Assembly (NCBI GenBank): GCA_021297795.1
Contig: JAJTGL010000040.1
Coordinates: 1-33,853 of the forward strand
Length of the DNA: 33,853 nucleotides
Direction of reading: 5' to 3'
Origin: Planctomycetaceae bacterium
GTDB taxonomy: Bacteria > Planctomycetota > Phycisphaerae > Phycisphaerales > SM1A02
Shown here in pieces: positions 1 through 13,942 of this stretch (position 1 is its first letter; the number at the start of each line of letters is the position of its first letter). The notes under the pieces were generated by a model, which saw nothing but the letters and a program-made list of their open reading frames with translations, ran no database searches and was not told the origin of the DNA. Both the position numbers and the translations under genes were made by a program.

Positions 1-467
<467 letters not shown>

Positions 468-476
468 AGGGCGGAG

Positions 477-482
477 ATGATA
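477..482 (-). promoter_or_regulatory. -10 hexamer TATCAT, 9 bases before the CoA-transferase ATG
   Basis: On the minus strand TATCAT is followed by CTCCGCCCT and then the ATG at 467. Predicted transcription start falls within about 3 bases of the start codon, which would make the mRNA leaderless or nearly so. No convincing -35 box. This is one of a recurring set (see findings). Confidence 0.45.
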
Positions 483-525
483 GGGGAGAGGCCGCGCGGG
501 GAGGTGAAACGAGGAGTCGGTTCGC

Positions 526-531
526 TATCCT
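526..531 (+). promoter_or_regulatory. -10 hexamer TATCCT, 9 bases before the aldehyde dehydrogenase ATG
   Basis: TATCCT is followed by GCCTGCCCA and the ATG at 541. It is diverged from the CoA-transferase hexamer by about 45 bases, so both genes are probably driven from this 73-base gap. No Shine-Dalgarno lies in the gap at usable distance. The -35 region is weak (GTGAAA at 504-509). Confidence 0.45.
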
Positions 532-540
532 GCCTGCCCA

Positions 541-2106
541 ATGCCCTCTTCCACGTCCTCGCCCATGCACCCCGTCCTCACCCGCCTCGGACTTGCGAAC
601 AGCCCGCGCCTCTGCGCGCCGGGAACTCCCAACTCGGTGACGAGCGACAACCCGGCGACCGGCGAGCCGCTCGCGGGCGTGCGGCTCGAGTCGCGCGCCG
701 ACTACGAGAGCGCCGTCGCGCGCGCCGTGAAGGCGCAGGCCTCCTGGCGTCAGCTTCCCGCGCCGAAGCGCGGCGAGATCGTGCGCCGGATGGGCAACGC
801 GTTCCGCGACATGAAGGAGCCGCTCGGCGAACTCGTGACGCTCGAGATGGGCAAGATCAAGGCCGAAGGCCTCGGCGAGGTGCAGGAATCGGTCGACATC
901 GCCGACTTCGCGGTCGGCCTCTCGCGCCAGCTCTACGGCCTCACGATGCACTCCGAGCGCCCGGGCCACCGCATGTACGAGCAGTGGCAGCCGCTTGGCG
1001 TGGTCGGCTGCATCACGGCGTTCAACTTCCCGAACGCCGTGTGGGCGTGGAACGCGATGCTCGCGGCCGTCTGCGGCGACGCGGTGATCTGGAAGCCTTC
1101 GCTGGTGACGCCGCTCACAGCGATCGCGACCAGCGAGATCTGCTGGAAGGTGCTGCGCGAGCAGGATCTCTGGCGACCCGAGGGGATCGACCCGGCGGAT
1201 CTCTTCCCGCTCATCATCGGCACCGATGCCGAGGTGGGCGAAACGATGGTCGCTGACCGACGGTTGCCGCTGATCTCGGCGACGGGCTCGTGCCGCATGG
1301 GCCGGCGTGTCGGTGAAGTCGTCGCGAAGCGCCTCGGACGCTGCCTCCTCGAACTTGGCGGCAACAACGCGATCATCGTGATGGACGACGCCGACATGGA
1401 GATGGTGGTGCGAGCCGTGCTCTTCGGCTCGGTGGGCACCGCTGGCCAGCGCTGCACGACGACGCGGCGCCTCCTCGTCCACGAGAAGGTGGTCGACGAC
1501 CTCTGCGCGCGCCTCGCGAAGGCGTACAAGAACGTGCCGATCGGCGACCCGCTCGCGGCGGGCACGTTGATGGGGCCGCTTGTGAACGCACAGGCGGTCG
1601 CAGGCATGCGGCATGCGTGCAGCGAGGCCGACCGCGAGGGCTGCCACCTGCTCGCAGGTGGTGTGGCGGGCATCGACCGGTTCGCGGGCAAGCCCGGCAA
1701 TTTCGTCGAGCCCACGCTCTACCGCGTGCCGAAGGGCGGCCGCCCGCGCATCTGCTGCGAGGAGACCTTTGCGCCGATTCTCTACGTGTACTCCGTGTCG
1801 AGCATCGACGAGGCGATCGAGATCCAGAACTCGGTCGACCAGGGGCTGTCGAGCGCGATCTTCACGCTGAACATGCGCAGCGCCGAGCGCTTCCTCTCGA
1901 CCGAGGGCTCGGACTGCGGCATCGCGAACGTGAACATCGGCACATCGGGCGCCGAGATCGGTGGAGCGTTCGGCGGCGAGAAGGACACTGGCGGCGGGCG
2001 CGAGTCGGGCTCGGACAGCTGGAAGCAGTACATGCGTCGCCAGACCTGCACGATCAACTGGTCGAAGGACCTGCCGCTCGCGCAGGGGATCAAGTTCGAC
2101 ATCTGA
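541..2106 (+). CDS. ALDH7-type aldehyde dehydrogenase (alpha-aminoadipate semialdehyde / piperideine-6-carboxylate dehydrogenase-like)
   Basis: NAD(P)-dependent aldehyde dehydrogenase, 521 residues. Seen in sequence: the N-terminal DNPATGEPLAGVR block, the cofactor-site FNFPNAVW (161-168, with the oxyanion Asn at 162), general base Glu271 in LELGGNNAIIV, nucleophile Cys305 in GTAGQRCTTTRRL, then NFVEPTL and EETFAPILYV. The C-terminal NIGTSGAEIGGAFGGEKDTG stretch followed by GRESGSDSWKQYMRR is characteristic of the ALDH7 (antiquitin) subfamily, which oxidises L-2-aminoadipate-6-semialdehyde in lysine degradation. The divergent CoA-transferase fits an amino-acid or short-chain acid catabolic setting, but that link is inference. 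ATG at 541 is chosen because a TATCCT hexamer lies 9 bases upstream. A second Met at residue 9 is possible. Substrate is assigned by subfamily only. Confidence 0.85.
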   Translation: MPSSTSSPMHPVLTRLGLANSPRLCAPGTPNSVTSDNPATGEPLAGVRLESRADYESAVARAVKAQASWRQLPAPKRGEIVRRMGNAFRDMKEPLGELVTLEMGKIKAEGLGEVQESVDIADFAVGLSRQLYGLTMHSERPGHRMYEQWQPLGVVGCITAFNFPNAVWAWNAMLAAVCGDAVIWKPSLVTPLTAIATSEICWKVLREQDLWRPEGIDPADLFPLIIGTDAEVGETMVADRRLPLISATGSCRMGRRVGEVVAKRLGRCLLELGGNNAIIVMDDADMEMVVRAVLFGSVGTAGQRCTTTRRLLVHEKVVDDLCARLAKAYKNVPIGDPLAAGTLMGPLVNAQAVAGMRHACSEADREGCHLLAGGVAGIDRFAGKPGNFVEPTLYRVPKGGRPRICCEETFAPILYVYSVSSIDEAIEIQNSVDQGLSSAIFTLNMRSAERFLSTEGSDCGIANVNIGTSGAEIGGAFGGEKDTGGGRESGSDSWKQYMRRQTCTINWSKDLPLAQGIKFDI

Positions 2107-2409
2107 GCGCCTGTGGCGTGCGTCGCGCGCGTCCACCGTCGATGGATCGACTCCGACGTCCGGTGTTCCCGGGATCGCATCCCGGAGTGCGTGGTCGTTG
2201 CGGGTGCGTGCCCATCGCATGGCTGAAGCCGACCAACGTCGTCACCGCCAGAGCGAGTCGCCGCAGCGGCGAGCGCTTCGATCCAGTCCCCGGAACGGAT
2301 GACGCGATCCGTTGACAGGCCATGCGAAACGAAACACCCGGCTGGCATGCGCCAGCCGGGTGTCGGTGGATCGATCGAGTGCGTCGCGCGGCAACGCCCG
2401 CGCGGTGAC
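2107..2409. other. Convergent non-coding gap with two hairpins
   Basis: About 300 bases between the aldehyde dehydrogenase stop and the cyclophilin stop. No open frame here has gene-like composition. It holds a 7-bp hairpin, CCGGGAT (2169-2175) pairing with ATCCCGG (2179-2185), without a T-tract, which may end the plus-strand transcript. A much stronger hairpin at 2334-2363 is listed separately. Nothing else recognised. Confidence 0.6.
2334..2363 (-). terminator. Rho-independent-like terminator of the cyclophilin gene
   Basis: Perfect 13-bp inverted repeat: ACACCCGGCTGGC (2334-2346), 4-base loop ATGC, GCCAGCCGGGTGT (2351-2363). Read on the minus strand it is followed by TTCGTTTCG, a T-rich stretch, about 45 bases after the cyclophilin stop at 2410. 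It can also stop plus-strand readthrough from the aldehyde dehydrogenase, but without a T-tract on that side. Confidence 0.75.
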
Positions 2410-3207
<798 letters not shown>

Positions 3208-3241
3208 GGTCGATTCTCGGGGTTTCTCGAACGGGACGTCG

Positions 3242-3247
3242 ATGATA
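3242..3247 (-). promoter_or_regulatory. Candidate -10 hexamer of the cyclophilin gene
   Basis: Minus-strand TATCAT, 34 bases before the ATG at 3207, followed by a TCCC run as in the other TANNNT promoters of this window. No good -35 seen. Diverges from a TAGCAT at 3318-3323. Confidence 0.35.
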
Positions 3248-3317
3248 CCGGGGCCGCGGCGTTCCGCGGATGCGAGGAGGGTGCCCGTAATCCGCAACGC
3301 GCGGGGGCCTTGTCGCG

Positions 3318-3323
3318 TAGCAT
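3318..3323 (+). promoter_or_regulatory. Candidate -10 hexamer upstream of the ResB gene
   Basis: TAGCAT followed by CGCACCCCCC, matching the TANNNT plus C-rich pattern. It would give a leader of about 130 bases before the ATG at 3458. Alternatively an in-frame ATG at 3344 would shorten the leader, but it adds residues unlike ResB. Confidence 0.3.
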
Positions 3324-3457
3324 CGCACCCCCCGGCACGACGCATGGCCGAGCCGTTCGATTCCATGCGTCACCGGGCCAGGTGCAGCCACCGCTTCACT
3401 TGCTCGCCCGTGTCCGACCAGCGCGCCGCGCGCGCAACCTCCGAAGACCATCGACGC

Positions 3458-6018
3458 ATGACGCCTCCGAACGAATCGACCGCGGGCAGCGCTCCCAACA
3501 CCAGCACGCAGAAGCGGGGCGGTGCGGCCGCGCACGGCGCCGCCGCGGCGGGATCCGCCGAGGTCGCGCCCTGGTGGCGCAGCGGCGTGATCGGGTGGAC
3601 GCTCGACCTCTTCTCGAGCGTGAAGTTCGGCATCTGGCTCCTCGTGCTCCTCTTCATCTACTCGTCGGTCGGCAGCGCGGGCATCGTCTACCTCGACTTC
3701 GACGCAGGCACCTGGAACATCTTCAACCCGGAGAACTGGGCGCACGACCAGATCCGGCAGTGGCGCGGACTCGAGATGACCGAGTTCGAGTGGTTCCACT
3801 GGTGGCCGTTCGACCTCATGATGATCCTCATCGCGATCAACATCGCGGTGACCACGGTGCGGCGCATCCCGTTCAAGCCGGTCAACTACGGCGTCTGGAT
3901 GATCCACACCGGGATCCTCATCCTGATCGTCGGATCGTTCATCTACTTCGGCACCAAGGTCGAGGGCGACACGCCCGTCGCGCGCCGACGCGTGGTGGCC
4001 TCGTACGAGGAAGTCGCCGCCGATGGAACGAAGACGATGCGCGAGGTCGATTTCCTCGCGTCGCCGGGCGTGCGAGCGGTCTCGGGCGAGGGCGACGATG
4101 CGGTCGCCTTCGAGGTGACCACGATCGACCCCGACTGGGAACTCCTCACGGGCGACGACAAGGGCAAGCGCGCCTACAGCGTGACCGTGGCCGTGACGCG
4201 CGGCGAGAAGCGCTACATGCGGCAGCTGCTCGTGGGCTATCCCCAGCTGACGGAAGACCTCATCTTCACGGACGACCCGCAGCAGCCGATGAAGCGCTCG
4301 GTCAAGGAGACCGGGAAGCCCATCTTCGACGAGACGATGGCGATGCGGCTCGACTACGAGCCCCAGGGCCACTTCTACCTGCGCAACGAACTGGTGAAGT
4401 CCTGGGCGCTCTACGTTCGGAAGCCCGGCGAGGGAGCATGGGTCGAGCGTCCCATCGAGGGCCTTCCGCTCTACAACGACTACATCGGCGACCGAGAGCT
4501 CGTCTTCCAGCAGCCGGGAGACACGCTGCTCCCGCTCGACCCGCTCGACGTCGCCGTCCCTGCCACCGATCCGGCCGATCCGTTCCCCGACGTCGAGTTC
4601 CGCGTGAACGGGTACCTGCGCTATGCCGAGGAGCGCAGCATGTTCATGGAGGGGCCGCCAACCGGTCCACTCAATCCGTACGCGCTCCTCTCGGTGGCGA
4701 GCGATCGCGGCCAGCGCGAGGACTACGACCTGCTCGCGCGCGATCCCGACCGATCGGTCGCCGACGGCGGCGTGCTGCGCTTCGCCACCATCTCGGACGA
4801 GGCGCAGTTCGCGCAGTTCATGCGGCAGCCGTCCGTCGTGATCCGCATCCCCGCGAAGGGAATCGAGATCCGCGAGGAGATCCGTGACGTCGCCGCCGCC
4901 AATCCCGACGCACCGTTCGTCGAGATCAAGGGCACCGAGGAGGATGGCAAGGCCGCCTACGCGTATCGCGTGATGAACGTGCGCGACAACGTGCCGATCG
5001 GCAGCGCGTCCGTCTCCGTCGCGATCCTCGAGGTGCGCACTCCGAAGGGCCTGTTCCGTCGCTGGGTGTTCAGCGATCCGTCGCTCACGCGCGACGTCGT
5101 GCAGCCCGATGCATCGGATGCGCATGGCGCGCCGAAGATGCAGGACGACTCGATCGAGACGCTCTACGAGCCGGGCAACGGCCTGGCCCTCGTGATGCTC
5201 GTGCACGGCCCCGGCGAGGAGCGCCTTCGCCTCATCAGTGCGATCGGTCCCGAGACGAGCGTGTTCGAGGTCAAGGAGCGCGAGGCCATATCGCTCCCCG
5301 CGGGCATCACCGTCGGGGTGAAGGAGTTCATCCCCCGTGCCGTCCTCGAGACGCGGCCGATCGTGGTGCCGCGGGAGCAGCGCGAGCGCGACCTGATGGA
5401 GATGCTCTCGAAGGCCCTCGTGTCCGCGCCCGGGTCGGACGCCCGTTGGATTCCGTTCACGCGCTGGGTCTTCGAGGGGCCCGAGTACGTGCTGCGCCGC
5501 TCGCCCTATTCGCCGCGCCTCCTGCGGCTCGCGGATGGACGCGAGGTCGAGGTGCTCTTCTCGCGTCAGAGGCTTCCGCTGCGCACCGACGTGGCGCTCG
5601 ACGAGTTCGTGCTGACCTCGCACCAGGGTGGCTTCACCGGTGCGATGGGCACGATCCGCGACTACACGAGCCGCGTGCGATTCCGCGACGGAGGCGCGTC
5701 GGGCGCGTGGACCGAGCCTGTCGAGGTCAGCGTCAACGCGCCGATCGAGCACGATGGGCTGTGGTACTTCCAGGCGCAGTGGGATCCGCCCGAGGCCGCG
5801 GCGAACGAGCGCACGCGCCCGAGCGCCGGTCTCAACTACACCGTGCTCGGCGTCGGCAACCGGAACGGCGTGTACACGCAGCTCCTCGGATGCGTGATCG
5901 CGGTGGCGGGCATGATCTACGCGTTCTACGTGAAGCCGGTGATCAAGCGGCGTCGGCAGGAGGAGGTCCTCGCGGGCCTACCGCGCGGCGATCGCCGCGG
6001 TTCGAAGGAGGTGACGGC

Positions 6019-6022
<4 letters not shown>
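3458..6022 (+). CDS. ResB-like cytochrome c biogenesis membrane protein
   Basis: Half of the system II (Ccs) cytochrome c maturation machinery, which carries haem across the membrane and attaches it to apocytochromes. 854 residues from ATG 3458. A Gly/Ala-rich N-terminus is followed by TM1 at about 55-77, TM2 at 118-134 and TM3 at 145-164 (YGVWMIHTGILILIVGSFIY, with the His typical of ResB). A very long periplasmic region follows, then a last TM near 815-835 and a basic cytoplasmic end (KPVIKRRR). The ResB C-terminal fold is visible in the FTGAMGTIRDYTSRVRF and WYFQAQWDPP blocks. It overlaps the CcsA gene by 4 bases (ATGA), so the two are translationally coupled. Start choice: the first Met after a poorly conserved, Arg-rich upstream stretch. 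It is longer than classical ResB (about 540), as in many planctomycete and Bacteroidetes versions. Confidence 0.85.
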
Positions 6023-9320
<3,298 letters not shown>

Positions 9321-9365
9321 TGGATTCGCGCCGGGCTCGCCGCGCAGGCGCCTGAGTCTGATCGC

Positions 9366-11087
9366 TCATCCCCGGAAGATCGCGCCGGCCTTCTTGCCGA
9401 CGAGCGCCGCGGCGGTCGCAAGAGCGACGCCGAGAAATGCCATCGCCCAGACTCCGAGCGCGCTGGCGACGCCGGGGCCGTCGCCGAGGCGCTCGGCGAG
9501 GGTGAAGATCGCCTTCGTGATCGGATAGTCGGCCTCGCGCTGCGCGAGGATGAGGCTGTCCGACACCTCGAGCATCGCGAAGCAGAACGCGAGGATCGCG
9601 CCCGCCGCGAGGTTCGCGGCCAGCAGCGGGAGCACGATCTTGCGGGTCACACGCCAGCGGCTTGCGCCGACGTTGAACGCCGCCTCCTCGAGTGCGACCG
9701 ACGTCTGTTCGAGTCCTGCCGCCGCCGAGCGGACGACGTAGGGGAGTCGCCGCACGGCGTAGGCGAGGATCAGGAACGGGATCGGGTTCGGATTGGCACC
9801 CAGGATGTTGCCGACCGATTCGAGCGGCCCGCCCGGCCCGAACGGCCAGCGGAGGCTCGCGGCGACAAGGCCGAACGCGAACACGAGACCGGGTACGGCG
9901 AGCGGCAGCATGACGAGCGCGTCGAGGACGCCGCGACCGCGCACCGTGCCACGCACGAGGAGCCGCGCGACGAAGAGCCCCACGACCACGTCGACGATCG
10001 TCGCGACGCCCGCGAAGATGATCGAGTTGCGCACGGCGCCCGCCGCCAGCGGATGCGAGATCGCCTGCACGAAGTGGTCGAGGGTCCAGCGCTCGGGGAG
10101 GATCGATCCGTACCACTGGCCGTTCGCGGCGAGCGCCGTTCCGATGACGCCGACGTGCGGCAGCATCGCGATGAGCGCGACCATGGCAAAGAGTCCGGCC
10201 GCGACGATGCCGGCGTTGCCGGTCAGCGGCTTGAGGCCTGCGCCTGCGCTCGCCTTCGCGAGCATCGCGTGGCCCTTCCCGCCGAGGATGAGCCGTCCGA
10301 CGGTGTAGGAGAGGATCGTCGCACCGAGCATCACCGCCGTCAGCGCGTACGGCTGCCGCGACGCCTCCATCTCCTTGATCCCGTTGAAGATCTGGACGGG
10401 CGTCGTCTTTGTGAACTCGAGCATGAGCGGCGTGCCGAGCTCGGTGAAGCTCCACACGAACACGATCGTGCCGCCTGCGAAGAGGCCGGGGCGGATCAGC
10501 GGCAGCGTCACGCGGAAGAAGCGCTTCACCTTGCCGGCACCGAGATTCGTCGCGGCCTCCTCCATCGAGGGGTCGAGGTTCGCGATCGCGGCCACGAGAT
10601 TGAGGTACAGGATCGGGAAGAGCGCCACGGCCTCGAGGAGGACGATGAGGAGGAACCCGCCCGTATGTAGGAAGTCGATCGGCTCCGAGATCGCGTGCAG
10701 ATCGAGAAGCAACGCGTTGACCGCACCTTCCCGTCCGAGCAGCTGCTTCATGCCGATCGCGCCCACGAAGGGCGGCAGGACCAGCGGAGCCAGGATGAGC
10801 GTGGAAAGCAGCGGCTTCCCCGGGAACGTGGCGCGCGCCGACAGCATGGCGAGCGGTAGTGCGATCGCGACGGCAACCACGGTGGTGCAGCAGGCGATGA
10901 GGAACGCGTTGCGGAGACCCTCGCGCAGCACCGGGTCGCGGAAGACGTTGAGGACGTGGAAGAGGGTCAGCGACCCGTCGTCGGCGACGAATGCACTCGC
11001 CACCCCGAGCCAGATCGGGTAGACGAGCGGCACTCCGACGACAAGGAGGAGCACCGCGAGCCAGATGCGCTGCGTCATGGGCCGCAT
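9366..11087 (-). CDS. ABC transporter permease, two fused permease domains (iron(III)-type)
   Basis: Inner-membrane permease of the binding-protein-dependent ABC importer family, closest in form to FbpB/SfuB iron(III) permeases. 573 residues holding two consecutive permease modules, each of about six membrane spans. The cytoplasmic EAA loops that dock the ATPase are both visible: EEAATNLGAGKVKRFFRVTL near residue 175 and EEAAFNVGASRWRVTRKIVL near 475. Substrate is inferred from fold only. Neither a solute-binding protein nor a matching ATPase is adjacent; the upstream minus-strand gene is a secreted subtilase-like protein. A TACCAT hexamer lies 9 bases before the first ATG, and no Shine-Dalgarno is present. 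Met4 is an alternative start. Confidence 0.85.
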   Translation of the reverse strand: MRPMTQRIWLAVLLLVVGVPLVYPIWLGVASAFVADDGSLTLFHVLNVFRDPVLREGLRNAFLIACCTTVVAVAIALPLAMLSARATFPGKPLLSTLILAPLVLPPFVGAIGMKQLLGREGAVNALLLDLHAISEPIDFLHTGGFLLIVLLEAVALFPILYLNLVAAIANLDPSMEEAATNLGAGKVKRFFRVTLPLIRPGLFAGGTIVFVWSFTELGTPLMLEFTKTTPVQIFNGIKEMEASRQPYALTAVMLGATILSYTVGRLILGGKGHAMLAKASAGAGLKPLTGNAGIVAAGLFAMVALIAMLPHVGVIGTALAANGQWYGSILPERWTLDHFVQAISHPLAAGAVRNSIIFAGVATIVDVVVGLFVARLLVRGTVRGRGVLDALVMLPLAVPGLVFAFGLVAASLRWPFGPGGPLESVGNILGANPNPIPFLILAYAVRRLPYVVRSAAAGLEQTSVALEEAAFNVGASRWRVTRKIVLPLLAANLAAGAILAFCFAMLEVSDSLILAQREADYPITKAIFTLAERLGDGPGVASALGVWAMAFLGVALATAAALVGKKAGAIFRG

Positions 11088-11096
11088 GGGCCGCGG

Positions 11097-11102
11097 ATGG
11101 TA
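11097..11102 (-). promoter_or_regulatory. -10 hexamer TACCAT, 9 bases before the ABC permease ATG
   Basis: Minus-strand TACCAT, then CCGCGGCCC, then the ATG at 11087. Same spacing as at 477-482 and 526-531. It implies a leaderless or near-leaderless transcript independent of the upstream gene. Confidence 0.45.
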
Positions 11103-11199
11103 GTGGAAACGGCCGGCATCGGCCGCCTTCGGCGACCCTCCGACGCAGGCTCAGGCCCGCGTGGCGACCGGTTCGGCGCGGCCGGGGATCAACCCGGGA

Positions 11200-12813
11200 T
11201 CAACCCCACACCGCGAGCAGTGCCGAGAGATCCTCCGCGCCTACCGAGCCGTTCCCGGAGATGTCGGCCGAGCCCGCCGTGCCCCACTGCGCGAGGAGGA
11301 GCGCCAGGTCGGCCGCGCCGACGGAGCCATCGCCGTCGAGATCGGCGGGGTTCGAGGGCGTCGTGGGCGGGATGTACCACGCCACGCAGACGGGCATCGC
11401 CGTCTGGGTGCCGGTCTTCCGCTTCAGTTCGAGCACGTAGTCGCCGGCGGCGAGGTTTCGGATGAAGAGGTGCTCGACGTTGTCGATAGTCGAGTTCGAC
11501 TCGACGTTGCCCGAGGCGTAGATGCCCGCGCCCGCGGAGCCCGAGATCGAGGTGGGGGTCCCGTCGACGAGCTTCCAGAAACGCAGATCGAAGTCCTGCA
11601 GGCTGTAGCCGGTGAAGGACGTGGTCACGAGTCGATGCCAGGTGGCCACCACGCTGACCTCGTCGACCGGTTCATGGATGCGGAACGACCAGTAGACGCT
11701 GGTGTTCGACACGACCGTCGGAATGTAGTCCCAGCCGGCGTTCCGCTCGAAGGTGCTTGCCTGCGGCGCCGCAAACCCGGTGCCTTCACCGCCCGTGTAG
11801 ATCAGATGCGAACGGTTGATGTCAAGGAGGTCGGTCCCGTAGAGCGGGTCGAGCGGCGTGGTGGTGATGCCCTTGGAGGTTCCGCTGTCGGGCGCGCCGT
11901 TGGACCAGCCTGCGCGGTGCTGGGCACCCGCGAGGAGCGCGGACTTTACGGTGATCGCCCGCGCGGCGTTGACGTTGCCGGTCGTGTTCGGATGGCTGTC
12001 GGCCGTGTCCCAGAGCAGCGCGGCGGCGGCACCCACCACCGGGGTCGCGAAGCTGGTGAACTGGCCGGGAGCCACGATTTCGGGTTTGCGACGGCCGGGT
12101 CCGTCGATGCCCGTCGGGGTCGTCGAGTTGGAGTGCGCGCCGTTCGGAAGACCGACGGCGATGGCGTTGAACGCATACGCCATCATCGGTTGGCCCGCGC
12201 TGCCCGCGCCGTTGTTCACGCCGGTGACCACGGTGAGTTGGTCGCGGTTGATCGAGAAGTCGAGACGTCGCAGCGCGTCGTTGTCGTTCGCCGTGCTGCC
12301 GAACGAGCCGATCCACGAGTGGTTGAACACGCGCAGGCCGATGGGGGGTACGACGGGCGCGATCGAGCTGCCGGAGCCGACCTTCAGATAGGCGGACGTG
12401 ACGAACGGACTGGCGCTCCAGCACCAGACGTTGGTGATGCCGGGCGCGATCGAGAGGCTGTTGCCGTAAAGGTTCTTGCCAACCTCGGTCGCGTGCCAGC
12501 TGGCGCCGCTCGTGCCAGAGACGACGAAGGTCGTACCGGCGAAGTCAGAGGCGGCCTGGTCGGGGGCGAAGTTGGTGCCTTCATTCGCCTCGACCTGTCC
12601 GACGCCGATGCCGGCGCCCGTGGGCGCGGCGGCGCCAAGGCGCGCGAGGAGATCGGTGTAGCGCACGTCGCTCGCGGTGTCGGCGAACGCGGGCGAGACG
12701 CAGGCGAGCACGGCGACCGCGAGCATGAAGCCGCGTGGCGTGCGGAAGGAGGCCGACTGGTGTGCAGCCGAGGTGGAATGCGTCGTGACGGGCGTGGTGT
12801 GCAGGTCGCGCAT
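11200..12813 (-). CDS. Secreted subtilase-like (S8 fold) protein with C-terminal dockerin repeats
   Basis: 537 residues from ATG 12813. A signal sequence (FMLAVAVLACVSPAFA, residues 29-44) predicts export. The region about 65-270 follows the subtilase fold. The His motif is degenerate (WHATEVGKNLYG, His107, then SIAPG), NHSW is the usual core strand, Asn200/201 lie at the oxyanion position, and the Ser motif is FTSFATPVVGAAAALL with Ser254. The first triad residue, normally Asp in VxDTG, appears as Glu75 in GVGQVEANEG, so activity is uncertain. The last ~50 residues carry two dockerin-like repeats (DLDGDGSVGAADLALLLAQW and ADISGNGSVGAEDLSALLAVW). An ATG at 12855 is possible, but it adds 14 residues before a signal region that is already long. 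Target and role unknown. Confidence 0.72.
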   Translation of the reverse strand: MRDLHTTPVTTHSTSAAHQSASFRTPRGFMLAVAVLACVSPAFADTASDVRYTDLLARLGAAAPTGAGIGVGQVEANEGTNFAPDQAASDFAGTTFVVSGTSGASWHATEVGKNLYGNSLSIAPGITNVWCWSASPFVTSAYLKVGSGSSIAPVVPPIGLRVFNHSWIGSFGSTANDNDALRRLDFSINRDQLTVVTGVNNGAGSAGQPMMAYAFNAIAVGLPNGAHSNSTTPTGIDGPGRRKPEIVAPGQFTSFATPVVGAAAALLWDTADSHPNTTGNVNAARAITVKSALLAGAQHRAGWSNGAPDSGTSKGITTTPLDPLYGTDLLDINRSHLIYTGGEGTGFAAPQASTFERNAGWDYIPTVVSNTSVYWSFRIHEPVDEVSVVATWHRLVTTSFTGYSLQDFDLRFWKLVDGTPTSISGSAGAGIYASGNVESNSTIDNVEHLFIRNLAAGDYVLELKRKTGTQTAMPVCVAWYIPPTTPSNPADLDGDGSVGAADLALLLAQWGTAGSADISGNGSVGAEDLSALLAVWG

Positions 12814-13032
12814 CGGTGATCGTGCCTCTTCGGATGGTGCCGGACTGAATCGCATCTGATGAAGTTTCTTCGCCTAAGAGAGGCTGGAGTGCCGCTCGGC
12901 TTCCGCGACCCGTCCCTACGCAGGTTGCGCACGAAGGGTCCGCGGAATCTCCCTCACGACTGAACCTACCACCGGGGTCGGCGGATTCAAGGTTGCGTCT
13001 GCGAAAAGCCGGGGTGTCGGTTGCGCGACCGC

Positions 13033-13907
13033 TCACTCTGTGCGGTTTGCGCCGCCCTCGGCGGTCGCGACCGGGCGTACCGGACCGCGGGGAGCGGCGA
13101 TCTCGTCCAGCACCCGGATCTCGACGCGCGAGTTGCGGGCATCGGCCTCGGCGCTCATCGGCGCCGACTCGACGCGCTCACCGCTTCCGGCGGCCTCCAC
13201 GCGCAGGCGCCACCACTCGATGCCGCCGCCGGCGAGCCGCTTGGCGGCCGCGAGCGCGCGGTCGATCGAGAGCACCATCGCCGCCTCGGGGCGGTCGTAG
13301 TTCTCGGCGACACCGACGTGTCCACGCACCTCGATCACGGTCGACTGGCCCTTGTAGCGACGCGCAAGGTCGTCGAGCGCCTGCATCGCTTCCTCCGACA
13401 GCGTCGAGGACTTCGCGGCGAACACGAGTAGTGATCCGCGGGGCGGACGCTCTGCACGTTGCGGTCGGCGCCCTTGGTGCCTTCGTCCTTGCTGTCCCCG
13501 GCGCCCTTGTAGCGCTCGGAGAGGATGCGCTGGATGAGCAGCTGGTCCTTCGGATCGGTCGACGAGAGATCGACGTCGTTGTGGAACGCGCGGCGCACCG
13601 CGATCGCGAAGTCGATGATGTCGGGCTCGTTGGCGACGCCTTCCGACTGCTCGCCGCCGCCACCCGCGTTGCCGCCCTTCGGCTGCACGTTCATCGCGAA
13701 CATGATGACGAAGAAGCCCATCATGAGCATGACCATGTCGGCGAACGAGATGAGCCACTCGGGCGCGCCCTCGTGCTCCTCGCCGCCGTGGCCGCCGCCG
13801 CCGTGGCCACCGCCGCCGTGACCGCCGTGCTTCTTCTTGTGGCCTTCGTCGCCGTGTCCGTGACCGGCGTCCTTCTTGCCGTGGGAATCGTGCTTGGCGT
13901 CGCTCAT
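13033..13907 (-). CDS. motB: Flagellar stator protein MotB, interrupted by a one-base frameshift
   Basis: MotB anchors the flagellar stator to peptidoglycan and, with MotA, forms the ion channel that powers the motor. From ATG 13907 the first frame reads a His/Gly-rich cytoplasmic tail (10 His in 45 residues), then the single TM, PEWLISFADMVMLMMGFFVI, containing the ion-carrying Asp, then a linker to about QSVRP. The OmpA/MotB-like C-terminal domain (SLLVFAAKSSTLSEEAMQAL, EVRGHVG, SIDRALAAAKRLAGGGIEWW) continues in another frame to the stop at 13033. Adding one base in the G run at 13440-13443 (C run on the coding strand) restores a single 291-residue frame. As it stands the first frame ends at 13335. 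It lies 35 bases downstream of motA. Confidence 0.82.
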
Positions 13908-13942
13908 GGTCGGTTGCTCCGCAGGTCGGTTTCAGCGGGAAA

